Shown here piece after piece: positions 34,501 to 40,412 of a DNA stretch of 40,412 bases. The translations under genes and the position numbers were made by a program. Under the pieces are notes generated by a model, which had not been told where the DNA came from, did not search any database, and saw nothing but the letters and a program-made list of their open reading frames with translations. The DNA is from Flavipsychrobacter sp. Lineage in GTDB: Bacteria > Bacteroidota > Bacteroidia > Chitinophagales > Chitinophagaceae. The stretch covers positions 1 to 40,412 of the forward strand of contig JAOQAP010000170.1 of assembly GCA_025963465.1 (NCBI GenBank), given 5' to 3'. Position 1 is the first letter of the stretch; each line of letters starts with the position of its first letter.

Positions 34501-35946
34501 GTTATTGCTACGGATAGCCTTACAAATTGTGTACGCAGTATGACCGGCGCAGGTAACATACTTGTTAACCCGGCACCAACTGCATTTGCTATATCAGGAG
34601 GAGCACATTATTGTTCTACAGGTAGTGGTGTACTGCTTTCACTTCTTGGTTCGGAAAATGGAGTTAACTATCAATTATACAGGTCAGCTTCGTCAGTCGG
34701 TATGCCGGTTGGTGGAACTGGTACGATCATTGATTTCGGTCTGCTGAAAGCCGGCACATATACAGTGAAAGGTTTGAATACAAATACACTATGTGCCGCT
34801 GATATGACAGGCGCTGCTGTGGTTATTGAAGACAAGCCAGTTACACCTGCAGTGAAGATAGATAGCACACACAATGGTGTTGCATGTGTAGGCGAGCTGG
34901 TTAAATATGTTGCAACGCCTACCGATGGTGGTTCAGCTCCTGCATATGTATGGAAGTCGAATGGCGTAGTGGTAGTCGGTATAGGTGATACGTATAGGAA
35001 CATACCTGCAACAGGAGATGTAATCTCTGTAGAAATGACCAGCAATGCATATTGCGTTAGTACGAACAAGGCTACTAACTCAATAACAATGACCTCAGTT
35101 CCTTATTCTATGCCAACAGCTGTTACATCTATCACTCCGGGCAATAATATCTGTTCCGGTACAGCTGTGAAACTGACTGCGGCTACAACGTTTGAAGGAA
35201 ATGAATCTCCTGGTTATGCATGGATGAAGAATGGTGCGTTCGTAGGCTCTGGCACTACTTACTCCTATACCCCGGCAAATAAGGATGTTGTTGTGTTCAG
35301 GTTGCTGAGCACCTACCATTGCGCAATGGCTGATACAGTATTCAGCGATCCTGTTGTAATGACTGTTGACGATGCCATCGTTCCTAACTTTACAGTTACC
35401 TCTCGCTTTGGCCCGTCTGTAGATAGCAAGGTAGGGGTGGGTAAGATAGATACATTCACCGCTACAATAAACGACCACATAGACCTGAACTATACTTACC
35501 AGTGGTTTGTAGAAGGAACCCTGGTTCCGGGTGCTAACCAGCCGGTGTATATAGATCATGGCGTTTACAACAATGATGTTGTTAGCTGCCAGGTAACTAA
35601 GGTGGGTGCTTGCGGTAACCAGTCTGCAATAGTGAAAATAACTGTTGTTCTGAAAAACCTTGGTGCCCAGACTCTGGCTACGGTAAGCGAAGTGAGCGTA
35701 TTGCCTAACCCGAACAAGGGTGAGTTCACAGTGAAGGGTACATTGGGTACAACTGCTGACGAAGAAGTATCGTTGGAAATAACTAACATGCTAGGTCAGA
35801 CGGTATACACGAACAAGGTGATGACACAAAGCGGTAACATCAACGAGCACATCAAGCTCAGCAATACACTTGCCAACGGCATGTACTTGCTGAATGTACG
35901 TTCAGGTGCTACCAACAATGTATTCCATGTTGTGATCGAACAATAG
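28552..35946 (+). CDS. Giant modular T9SS-secreted repeat protein (adhesin-like)
   Basis: 2464 residues. The signal peptide is 1-23 (MKKIYSLLLLSC...GRAQ). Two related beta-sandwich domains follow (about 24-230 and 333-523), each with the pattern IGFNFVYCGNTYSTFNINANG or IPFSFNYYGTNYTSINIGTNG (given in part). They surround and precede about eight Big_2/Ig-like repeats with GGTWSSSN...ATV...TGVSAG..ITYT..TGC. From about 1102 to 2094 come 11 repeats of about 90 residues. Each opens with G-x-YCAGGxGVHIGL and closes with TGCxNNMTG, a conserved Cys pair that suggests one disulphide per repeat. Two or three PKD/Ig-like domains (about 2094-2370) and a T9SS sorting domain (VSVLPNPNKGEFTV, about 2380-2464) finish it. 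The array suggests a long surface fibre or gliding/attachment adhesin. No enzymatic motif was seen. Confidence 0.88.
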   Translation: MKKIYSLLLLSCLTIAAFTGRAQTAASYVFSQSTTTYSALSSPTNIFTGSWDDNVSNALSIGFNFVYCGNTYSTFNINANGWINFGGSTSSSYTAISARTYALAPFSNDLYYNSAYSGTVTSQLTGSSPNRVFTIQWLNCCHYSTAATGPLNFQIKLYETSNIIEFVYGTFAPTTAGSYSPQVGINGATSSDYNNRATTSNWSTTTAGGSNTATCSQTQTLNPASGLVFRWTPPCTSVPTPTGSSSVCMGSTITLSDATSGGTWSSGTTTVATVNGSGVVTGVSGGSANILYTVSGCSASKTITVTPGPVVTAIATPSVICSGGSTSLNGTATNPGAGYGVSSITYVLATQTSPTTVSFSNADDGTTAVTIPFSFNYYGTNYTSINIGTNGYVQFGGASTTFSVAAFPTAALPGAIAFCWGDLDVLSPGAVTYSTEGTAPNRSFVIKYNQISPCCSYADAYDAEVILYEGSNIIDILVSKAASNTHTCGIQNPAGTSFTTPSGRNGVSYGITTPEAWRFSLPQPTFGWVADPTLSSTTIANPTAGPIAVTTTYTAVATASNGCSATGTITVNVSPAPAPLTGFTTLCQAGTTTLTSTAGGTWASSNNGIATVASGTSTTGIVTGVSAGSCTITYAFGASCIVTKAVTVLPTAPVTGPSTVCPGLTIQMSDAMSGGTWTSSNTNFATVDPVTGLVTGVAAGTPDIIYTLPTTCARSKNITVNPLPAVITGASAICKGLNTILTETTTGGVWSSTTTTIATVGSLSATTANVFGVDAGTSVITYTLPTTCIRTLTMVVNPLPVPITVPASGVCITNGVNPAVTLTDGTPLGTWSSSDPTVGTINTTTGTLTGITAGSTIITYTLPTGCIMTQNVIVSSLPANISGNRVVCANAVTYLTDSLPGGFWTSSNTTMATIGFGTGIVNGQTGYASPVNPVITYKSLAGCVAVATLTVNPAPGAVTGTKNICVASTYTLTAAGGGTWASSNSGLASVTTSGGAVTGVVPGNPFITYTLPSTGCFSVTALTVNPTPAAITPAIAAVCYGSTITLNDATAGGTWSTTSTIASVSPIGLVTPTFAGGGIVNVDYSLSTGCKASQTVTVNTLPAVYNLASFTGASSYCYNDAGIDLYLNASTIGVNYQLYNSGVPVPGVLSGTGGAVHFGNQTGAGTYTAIGTYTATTGCANNMTGSPSISIDPLPLPFNLKYVGASSSYCDVPGGGVQLYLDSSETTAEYTLFFNGGPLPAIPGTGSSISFGSDTQGVYTASALNPSTGCRSKMIGTIKVGKNQLPSIHNVIYSDSGFYCAGTSGVHVGVDYGNIGVVYELYNGGPSPVAAKTGANASIDFGLKTAGIYTVIARNPFTGCTQNMNGAALVSVRALPVATHVVSAKSPGYCLGGTGDTIMLLSSDATASYQLMLGSAKIDSPIAGTGGKLSFGPQYQGGNYTVYARSIGTVCGQFLSTSANVAVYPALLAGKVTLENNGEYCSGSGGVHVYLDTSSAGVIYEVYNSGLGSPVLMPMAGTGGRLVFAGLDSVAGITRVLATSTGAGGCQAWMTGSPVVKVNALPAANVVTATNSGNYCVGGNGVNIGLAFSDIGVSYQLFKGITPIGSTQPGSNASLDFGVFKPTGTYTITGKNVATGCVNNMAGSAVVTINPNPTVYNMTGGGSYCAGTTTGVPVGVFSTDAGINYQLYHNSLLVGSVVPGSGGAITFGNQIVAGLYSVVGTDAVTGCTSNMSGSKVVTIDPLPVAYSVTGGGDYCAGGTGVHIGLSNSVTGNNYYLKAGGAVIATMPGTTGSTLDFGLRTAGAYTIEGVNVISKCTNNMTGTAVVNANPLPVPYPVAGGGGYCAGDAGATVYMVNSEPGVNYQLFMGTTPAPSAAVLGTGGKLDLGLQTAGTYTAVGVNAATGCKNNMSGSVTVTTNPLPDAYAVTGGGTMCAGSAGFHIYLTGSQAGKLYSLYNGGGSPVKVMVGSGSALDFGAQTGNGAYTVIATDSLTNCVRSMTGAGNILVNPAPTAFAISGGAHYCSTGSGVLLSLLGSENGVNYQLYRSASSVGMPVGGTGTIIDFGLLKAGTYTVKGLNTNTLCAADMTGAAVVIEDKPVTPAVKIDSTHNGVACVGELVKYVATPTDGGSAPAYVWKSNGVVVVGIGDTYRNIPATGDVISVEMTSNAYCVSTNKATNSITMTSVPYSMPTAVTSITPGNNICSGTAVKLTAATTFEGNESPGYAWMKNGAFVGSGTTYSYTPANKDVVVFRLLSTYHCAMADTVFSDPVVMTVDDAIVPNFTVTSRFGPSVDSKVGVGKIDTFTATINDHIDLNYTYQWFVEGTLVPGANQPVYIDHGVYNNDVVSCQVTKVGACGNQSAIVKITVVLKNLGAQTLATVSEVSVLPNPNKGEFTVKGTLGTTADEEVSLEITNMLGQTVYTNKVMTQSGNINEHIKLSNTLANGMYLLNVRSGATNNVFHVVIEQ
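31855..34830 (+). repeat. Eleven ~270-bp coding repeats within the giant gene
   Basis: Eleven in-frame units of about 90 codons are recognisable from the YC motif: SSYCYND, SSYCDVP, GFYCAG, GYCLGG, GEYCSG, GNYCVGG, GSYCAG, GDYCAGG, GGYCAGD, GTMCAGS and HYCSTG. The DNA copies have diverged, which argues for old duplications under selection and not recent slippage. Confidence 0.8.
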
Positions 35947-35961
35947 TTTTAGATACTTAAT

Positions 35962-36004
35962 AATAAAAGAAGGGCCGGTGTATGACACCGGCCCTTCTTT
36001 TATT
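35962..36004. terminator. Perfect 20-bp bidirectional terminator
   Basis: The 20 bases 35962-35981 (A-rich, then GGGCCGGTGT) are the exact inverse of 35985-36004, with loop ATG. The stem gives a T run on both strands. It terminates the giant gene and, in reverse, may serve the minus-strand gene ending at 36101. Confidence 0.92.
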
Positions 36005-36100
36005 ATTCAATTAGGATGAGTGAAGATGTTTGAAGTTTTTTGCGTTTGCTTTCCTTTGTTTCATTGTAAAAAGTAAGCCTTTGGAGCGCTTGCAATTCAT

Positions 36101-37141
36101 TTATGACGTTTTGGGTTGTGCAAAAGACCTCAGGTGTGTGCCTACGTCTTTAAATGACCGGAAATTGAGTGGGAACTCAAATACTACATGCAGGTAGCTA
36201 AGGAAGTAAAGTGCCATTAGTCCTGTAATGTAATCCATAAGATACAATGCCAGTGAAAACAACCAGATGCCACCTATTATTATTAATGACCTGCGGGGTA
36301 TCATGTGCCACTTGATGACTGATGTTTTGCTGAACCAGTTCAGGTAATGGTAGGTGTAGGCAAATGCAATAAAGCGGGTGATCATAATGCCGGCAGAAGA
36401 ATTGTAGATCATATCCCGGTCAGCTTTCTTATGCAGCAGTGCATCAAATATCTGCTGGTTATACTGGTAGAAGGAAGCGTCGTAATTTTTTGCAGCAAAT
36501 TCGCCCGGCGGGGTGATGGTACCCGGGAAAAAAATAAACAGGCTGATGGCGCAGGCTATGAATACGATCAGCGACAATACGCCTGATAAGCTCCTGCTTT
36601 TGAGTGTGCCCACAAGTATGAATACGCCCGTAAATAAGAATACATGCACCAGCGTAGGCAGGAAAACAGCAAAAGCAAAGAAAGCAATACGGCCTGAATG
36701 GAACATGTAAGCTATTACTGCGATGAGCGCAAAACCGATCGCTCGTTTTTTTACATCCTTAGCAAGTATCATCAGTGCAGAACCCGCAAATGCTGCAAAT
36801 ACAAGTGCCGGCACACTGTGTTGCAAAGCGAGAATAAAGCTGATAAGGTCTTCTGAGAATATGGTCTGCCCGTTTGCGTCCTTTGGCCCCAGTACATTAT
36901 AGGTGTATGGGAATACACTTCCCAGGGTGATAACCAAAGCAAATCCACCTAACAGTAAAAAGTCCCTTTTGCCGGGGCTGAAATACTGCCTTTTATGCAG
37001 CCAGGATATCTCTGTAAGGTAATGCAGTGGGCCAAGCACCGCATAAGAGAACAGGAACAACTCAAATGGCATGATAAAGGCAATGACACAGGAAAGTATC
37101 ATTAAGCCTATATTCAAATAGTTGAGTTGGTTTGTATTCAT
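36101..37141 (-). CDS. Uncharacterised polytopic membrane protein with conserved-looking histidines
   Basis: 346 residues with about 9-10 membrane segments. Histidines lie at or near membrane edges in GPLHYLTEISWLHKRQYF (about 37-54), MFHSGR, PTLVHVFLF, YTYHYLNWF, KWHMIPR and SYLHVVFEF. The arrangement vaguely recalls membrane di-iron or Blh/Brp-like oxygenases, but I cannot assign a family. It lies 54 bp downstream of lgt on the same strand, with a TACATTTG box (37179-37186, minus) overlapping the end of the gap, so it may have its own promoter. Confidence 0.7.
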   Translation of the reverse strand: MNTNQLNYLNIGLMILSCVIAFIMPFELFLFSYAVLGPLHYLTEISWLHKRQYFSPGKRDFLLLGGFALVITLGSVFPYTYNVLGPKDANGQTIFSEDLISFILALQHSVPALVFAAFAGSALMILAKDVKKRAIGFALIAVIAYMFHSGRIAFFAFAVFLPTLVHVFLFTGVFILVGTLKSRSLSGVLSLIVFIACAISLFIFFPGTITPPGEFAAKNYDASFYQYNQQIFDALLHKKADRDMIYNSSAGIMITRFIAFAYTYHYLNWFSKTSVIKWHMIPRRSLIIIGGIWLFSLALYLMDYITGLMALYFLSYLHVVFEFPLNFRSFKDVGTHLRSFAQPKTS

Positions 37142-37178
37142 ACCGTTGTCTGCTATAAAGATATACTATTCTTTAAAA

Positions 37179-37186
37179 CAAATGTA
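37179..37186 (-). promoter_or_regulatory. Possible -7 box of the membrane-protein gene
   Basis: Reads TACATTTG on the minus strand, 38 bp before the ATG at 37141, matching TAnnTTTG. No well-placed TTG is seen upstream. Confidence 0.35.
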
Positions 37187-37195
37187 TGCTGAAGG

Positions 37196-38470
37196 TCATG
37201 CTGCGTTTGTTGTGGCTGTATTTTGCAAGGGCGGGTTTTTGTCTTTGTAGAACAATAATAACCCTGCCCCGATGATGACCAGTACAACAGATAGTATCTC
37301 TGCCTGTGTAGGGTGTATAAAGCCCCAGTCATACTTGTAGTTTACGCGTATCAGTTCCACCAGGAAACGTTCCACACCTACCATTATCAGGTAAGTGCCA
37401 AACATTTGCAGTGTGCGGGTGAAGCGCCTGCGCAATGCCCACAAAACAAAAAACAGCAGGATACACACAATTGCCTCATATATAGGGGTAGGGAATACGC
37501 CCACCGGCAGCACACTGCAATACTCGCCTGTGCAGCCGGCTATGGCCATCCCTTCGTGGCCCACATTGTGCGGGTAGTTCATTGCTACCAGCCAGCGGGG
37601 CATCCATGTAGGTGCAGAGAAAGCAAGATGCGGGACACCACTGGTCATTTGTGCTATGAACTGGCCGTCGCCGGCCGTTGCTGCTCGCAAGGTACCATCA
37701 GGGTTCGTTATATAAGCGCTGTTATAGATGCCCCAGTCGCCATCGCCGGATAACTGGCAGCCAAGCCTGCCTATGCCATATGCAAGCATAATACCGGGCG
37801 CAGCAGCATCGCACATATGCCTGAAGGGAATGCTATGCCTGCGGGTATAAAAATAGAAACAGATTGTAGCCGTGATAAGCCCGCCCAGGAAGGTAAGCCC
37901 ACTCGATGAGGTGAGACTATGTATGGGATCTTTAATGAAATCATCCCACGTTTCAAATGCATTGAACAGTTTGGCGCCTATCAGGCCGCCGACGGCTGCG
38001 ATTACCACTATTTCTGTCATCAGGTCGTGCGGGTACACGGCCACTTTTATTTTTTTAGGTTCAGGCAGCGCTTCTTTTTTCTTTTCATAGTATTTGCTGT
38101 AGCCTATTACTGCTGCGCCCACGAGCCCTATGAGTATATTTCCATTCAGTGACAACAGGTAGCCCATTGGGTCGGGCGATATGGTAGCCATATGGCCATA
38201 TATGCCTCCCAGCTTAAAGCCAATAAGAAATCCCAGCAGCGCTGAAATGATTATTTCCTGTGCAGTGGCAGGGTAGCCTACCTCGCGTATTTCTATCTCG
38301 GGTTGCAGCAGGCCTTGTTTTTCTTTTCGTATCAGTTCCTGCGAGGTGGCCCATGCTGCGCCTATAAAAGATAAAGCAACAAGAAAACCGAAAGTTTTGA
38401 AGATGCTCAGCCATTCAGGCATGGGTGTTCCCAGCAGGCTCTGGAGCAGGTATTGAAAATCAGGATACAT
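37196..38470 (-). CDS. lgt: Prolipoprotein diacylglyceryl transferase, long divergent form
   Basis: 424 residues against about 290 in E. coli. Transfers diacylglycerol from phosphatidylglycerol to the lipobox Cys of prolipoproteins in the inner membrane. The signature at about 232-248 reads YGIGRLGCQLSGDGDWG: the key Arg (235) is kept, but the positions of E. coli Asn146 and Glu151 are Cys and Asp. The SFHGG motif reads LTFLGG, so the His is Leu. VERFLVELIR near 368-375 keeps the second Arg site. The first about 140 residues are extra and include an apparent internal duplication of the TM2 region (EIIISALLGFLIGFKL near 72-87 and EIVVIAAVGGLIGAKL near 153-168). Probably still Lgt. Confidence 0.88.
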   Translation of the reverse strand: MYPDFQYLLQSLLGTPMPEWLSIFKTFGFLVALSFIGAAWATSQELIRKEKQGLLQPEIEIREVGYPATAQEIIISALLGFLIGFKLGGIYGHMATISPDPMGYLLSLNGNILIGLVGAAVIGYSKYYEKKKEALPEPKKIKVAVYPHDLMTEIVVIAAVGGLIGAKLFNAFETWDDFIKDPIHSLTSSSGLTFLGGLITATICFYFYTRRHSIPFRHMCDAAAPGIMLAYGIGRLGCQLSGDGDWGIYNSAYITNPDGTLRAATAGDGQFIAQMTSGVPHLAFSAPTWMPRWLVAMNYPHNVGHEGMAIAGCTGEYCSVLPVGVFPTPIYEAIVCILLFFVLWALRRRFTRTLQMFGTYLIMVGVERFLVELIRVNYKYDWGFIHPTQAEILSVVLVIIGAGLLLFYKDKNPPLQNTATTNAA

Positions 38471-38611
38471 CTATTGTTGCAAAGTTGAGTGGTTAAACCA
38501 GGTGCCTTCTAAAAGCACGTAAAAGTAGTTAATAGTTACTTGTATCGCCGTTATTACATAAAATCTGTTTCAGCTATTTTACCTATTACACTTTTAACTT
38601 TATAAAACGAG

Positions 38612-38641
38612 TTGTACGCAAACGTTTTTTTACTACATTTG
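38612..38641 (+). promoter_or_regulatory. Promoter of tRNA-Cys
   Basis: TTG (38612-38614), a 19-nt spacer and TACATTTG (38634-38641) match the Bacteroidota consensus exactly. The tRNA begins 8 bp downstream. Confidence 0.85.
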
Positions 38642-38648
38642 CACCCAC

Positions 38649-38719
38649 GGTCGCGTAGCCGAGTGGCTAGGCAAAGGTCTGCAAAACCTTCTACAGCGGT
38701 TCGAATCCGCTCGCGACCT
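38649..38719 (+). tRNA. tRNA-Cys (anticodon GCA)
   Basis: A 71-nt cloverleaf. Acceptor arm GGTCGCG pairs with CGCGACC, anticodon arm AAGGT-CTGCAAA-ACCTT, and the T arm includes GGTTCGAATCC. The discriminator base is T (U73), the usual Cys identity element. CCA is not encoded. It has its own promoter and a strong terminator, so it is a single-gene unit. Confidence 0.95.
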
Positions 38720-38730
38720 CATTAAAAATG

Positions 38731-38770
38731 CAAAACCCCTGATAACTTTGTTCTTCAGGGGTTTTGTTTT
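38731..38770 (+). terminator. Terminator of tRNA-Cys
   Basis: CAAAACCCCTGA (38731-38742) pairs perfectly with TCAGGGGTTTTG (38755-38766) around a 12-nt loop, and TTTT follows. It ends the tRNA transcript. Confidence 0.88.
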
Positions 38771-38973
38771 GCTTTGGGGACAGTGATTATTTTGTCCTTA
38801 AGTTTGCGTTCGCCATGTTTCTTTCTCGGATTCTTTTTTGCATAAACTGATCTACCTGGTGGCTTCAACGCGATTAGCAAATTTCCTATGGTTGGATTTT
38901 CAATACACAATACTCCATCGCAGCAGATTAGTTGAGTATACACCGATTCTTATTGGGCTATTAGTGATTGCAC

Positions 38974-39819
38974 TCATAATTTATCGTCTATTTTCTCATG
39001 TAATACCAGTAATGGAATTGGTGCATTGTAGGCAATTTTATGAGTAACGCTGTGATGAAATAATCCTTCAAAAAAACCACGATGTTTAGCAACTGAAATA
39101 ATGATCGAGCCTTTAGTTGCAATAGCAAATTCTATGATTCCGTTGACGGTATCTGGATTAGTAAGATATGTATAGGAAGGGTCATATTTTTTAAGGGATT
39201 GATGAATAAAACTTATTTCCAGCGGCGTTTCAGGACTGACATGCTTTTCGTCAAAGTCAACATTTACAACAGAGAGTGATGCGTGCACAGTATCGAGAAA
39301 TGTCATTAGTTCAGCAACGGGCATGGTAGCAGATACCTTTTCAAGATCACAGGCAAAAACTGCATGTGTTACCGGTATGATCTCTGCATGAGGCGGAACA
39401 ATTAAAACGGGGCAATGTGTATTATCCACAACCCTGATTGTATTGCTGCCAACAAATATTTCCTTTAAAAAGCTTTTCCCGCTTATTCCCATGACAACCA
39501 AGTCAACGTTTTCTTTTGCCACAACGTCATCGACGGTAAATGCCAGATCCGTCTCTACAGCTTTATAACTGAGCTCCGTGCCTGGCTCAATTAATCCTGA
39601 CAGTTTCTTAAATACATTGTTCAATTCAGACGCCACTGATTGGTACATTCTCTCGTATTCGCCAGGATCTGGAGGGATTTCCGACGCTGCTGTAACAATC
39701 TGATAGGCATGATACAATATCAGCCGTTTGCTCTTCAATTGACGACTTAGAGAACATGCGTAACGTGCGGCATGAAAAGCTGAATCTGAAAAATCGGTTA
39801 GCACAAGAATAGTATTCAT
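38974..39819 (-). CDS. Tandem-domain universal stress protein
   Basis: 281 residues with two Usp domains. The first (about 1-142) has an exact ATP-binding motif G-x2-G-x9-G-S in MGISGKSFLKEIFVGSN, so it probably binds ATP. The second (about 150-275) has a degenerate equivalent (VAKHRGFFEGLFHHS), so it may not. Such proteins act in stress, hypoxia or energy limitation. A Crp/Fnr-type regulator lies upstream on the same strand across a 234-bp gap, a common pairing for low-oxygen responses. Confidence 0.9.
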   Translation of the reverse strand: MNTILVLTDFSDSAFHAARYACSLSRQLKSKRLILYHAYQIVTAASEIPPDPGEYERMYQSVASELNNVFKKLSGLIEPGTELSYKAVETDLAFTVDDVVAKENVDLVVMGISGKSFLKEIFVGSNTIRVVDNTHCPVLIVPPHAEIIPVTHAVFACDLEKVSATMPVAELMTFLDTVHASLSVVNVDFDEKHVSPETPLEISFIHQSLKKYDPSYTYLTNPDTVNGIIEFAIATKGSIIISVAKHRGFFEGLFHHSVTHKIAYNAPIPLLVLHEKIDDKL

Positions 39820-40053
39820 GATGCGTAAATTGGGTGGTGAAATTCTTCAGATAGTTTAAAAATCATGCCTTTGAAAAAATAACCAATCCTGGAGTTTTCG
39901 TTGTGAATAATAGCCACATTAAATTAAGATCGCATTCAGGGTTCGATGACATAAATTTTATCGCGAACAGTTGCTGATGTTATAGAGTTATTATGCGGGA
40001 ATGCCACACTCTAAAATACCAGTAAAAAATGTTGTGTGATAAAAAACGGTGCT

Positions 40054-40412
40054 TTATCTGATCAGGTTGTTTAGTTTTTTTTCATCAACGATCGATATTT
40101 TCCCGGTCTTAATGTCTATCAGGTTTTCGCTTTTGAAATCACTAAGCGTTCTGATCAGTGATTCAGTTGCTGTTCCTGCAATGCTCGCAAGCTCTTCCCT
40201 GCTGATGTCAACCGTAAAAGGCTCCTTTTTGTTAGTGTGGTATTTTTTCTGCATGCTGATCAACGCCTCGGCAACTTTTTTCCGAAGTGTATTGTAGGCG
40301 ATACCTAACAGTTGATCTTCTTTTGCTACAACATTTTTAGAAAGTAATGAGATCAACTTACGTGCTATTGCAGGATTAGTATTTAACAGATCCTCAAAAT
40401 CCTTTTTTGGAA
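40054..40412 (-). CDS. Crp/Fnr-family transcriptional regulator (5' end outside window)
   Basis: The frame stays open to the window edge, giving 118 visible residues of the C-terminal half. The dimerisation helix reads DFEDLLNTNPAIARKLISLL. The winged-helix HTH domain is visible as VDISREELASIAGTATESLIRTLSDFKSENLIDIK (given for position). It presumably has an N-terminal cyclic-nucleotide-like sensor domain beyond the window. It cannot be classified as Fnr, NtcA or Crp from this part. It probably controls the adjacent usp gene, but no clear TTGAT-N4-ATCAA site was seen in 39820-40053. Confidence 0.88.
   Translation of the reverse strand, partial: PKKDFEDLLNTNPAIARKLISLLSKNVVAKEDQLLGIAYNTLRKKVAEALISMQKKYHTNKKEPFTVDISREELASIAGTATESLIRTLSDFKSENLIDIKTGKISIVDEKKLNNLIR

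Noticed and set aside
31855-34830. Regular spacing that could suggest a CRISPR or tandem satellite
   Set aside because: Units are about 270 bp, in frame and diverged at DNA level; they are protein repeats.
38649-38719. tRNA-Cys as an integration (att) site
   Set aside because: No second copy of the tRNA 3' end and no integrase in the window.
38755-38943. 62-codon minus-strand frame after tRNA-Cys
   Set aside because: Its 3' end lies in the tRNA terminator stem and the product matches nothing; considered as a degraded integrase remnant but no motif supports it.
38838-39047. 69-codon plus-strand frame with one hydrophobic stretch
   Set aside because: Overlaps the end of the usp gene on the opposite strand and lacks a start context.
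39820-40053. Fnr-type palindrome upstream of usp
   Set aside because: No TTGAT-N4-ATCAA or close variant found by eye.

Overview
The window looks like a chromosomal segment of a Bacteroidota bacterium, most likely a Chitinophagaceae/Chitinophagales relative. Three things support this. Promoters match the Bacteroidota form TTG-N19-TAnnTTTG (upstream of rpsJ and of tRNA-Cys). Starts are preceded by A/T-rich leaders, not Shine-Dalgarno sequences. Two secreted proteins carry type IX secretion (T9SS) C-terminal sorting domains. Species assignment is not possible from the sequence alone.

Layout. 1-3.9 kb is accessory-like: a helically phased 11-bp repeat array, a 137-bp direct repeat flanking a secreted beta-helix T9SS protein, a small DUF4177-like secreted protein, and several palindromic repeats. 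3.9-13.1 kb holds housekeeping genes: a YdeI/OmdA-like protein, the overlapping pair mnmH-selD (selenium modification of tRNA), a TonB-C protein with MORN-like repeats, mtgA, a DinB-like protein, a conserved unknown, a secreted M28 peptidase, an orphan Opp/Dpp-type permease and a DUF2007-like membrane protein.

13.35-26.2 kb is the S10-spc ribosomal operon in canonical gene order: rpsJ-rplC-rplD-rplW-rplB-rpsS-rplV-rpsC-rplP-rpmC-rpsQ-rplN-rplX-rplE-rpsN-rpsH-rplF-rplR-rpsE-rpmD-rplO-secY-map. It has a strong promoter ahead of rpsJ, a probable internal promoter ahead of rplX, a perfect hairpin between rplO and secY, and another after secY. Neither the str genes (rpsL-rpsG-fusA) nor the alpha genes (infA-rpmJ-rpsM-rpsK-rpsD-rpoA-rplQ) adjoin it. 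Several gaps are unusually long and contain hairpins or dispersed repeats. S3 has an RGG-rich tail.

26.2-28.1 kb has a type IB DNA topoisomerase and a divergent NAD(P)-binding oxidoreductase. 28.5-35.9 kb is one 2464-residue secreted modular protein with two N-terminal beta-sandwich domains, about 8 Ig-like repeats, 11 cysteine-paired repeats of about 90 residues, and a T9SS sorting domain. It ends in a perfect 20-bp terminator stem. 36.1-40.4 kb holds an uncharacterised polytopic membrane protein, a long divergent Lgt, tRNA-Cys(GCA), a tandem universal stress protein and the 3' part of a Crp/Fnr-type regulator cut by the window edge.

No transposase, integrase, CRISPR array or rRNA was found. 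The least ordinary items are the giant repeat protein, the repeat-flanked beta-helix gene, the divergent Lgt with substituted key residues, the S3 RGG tail, and the dispersed repeats that abut stop codons or sit inside the ribosomal operon.
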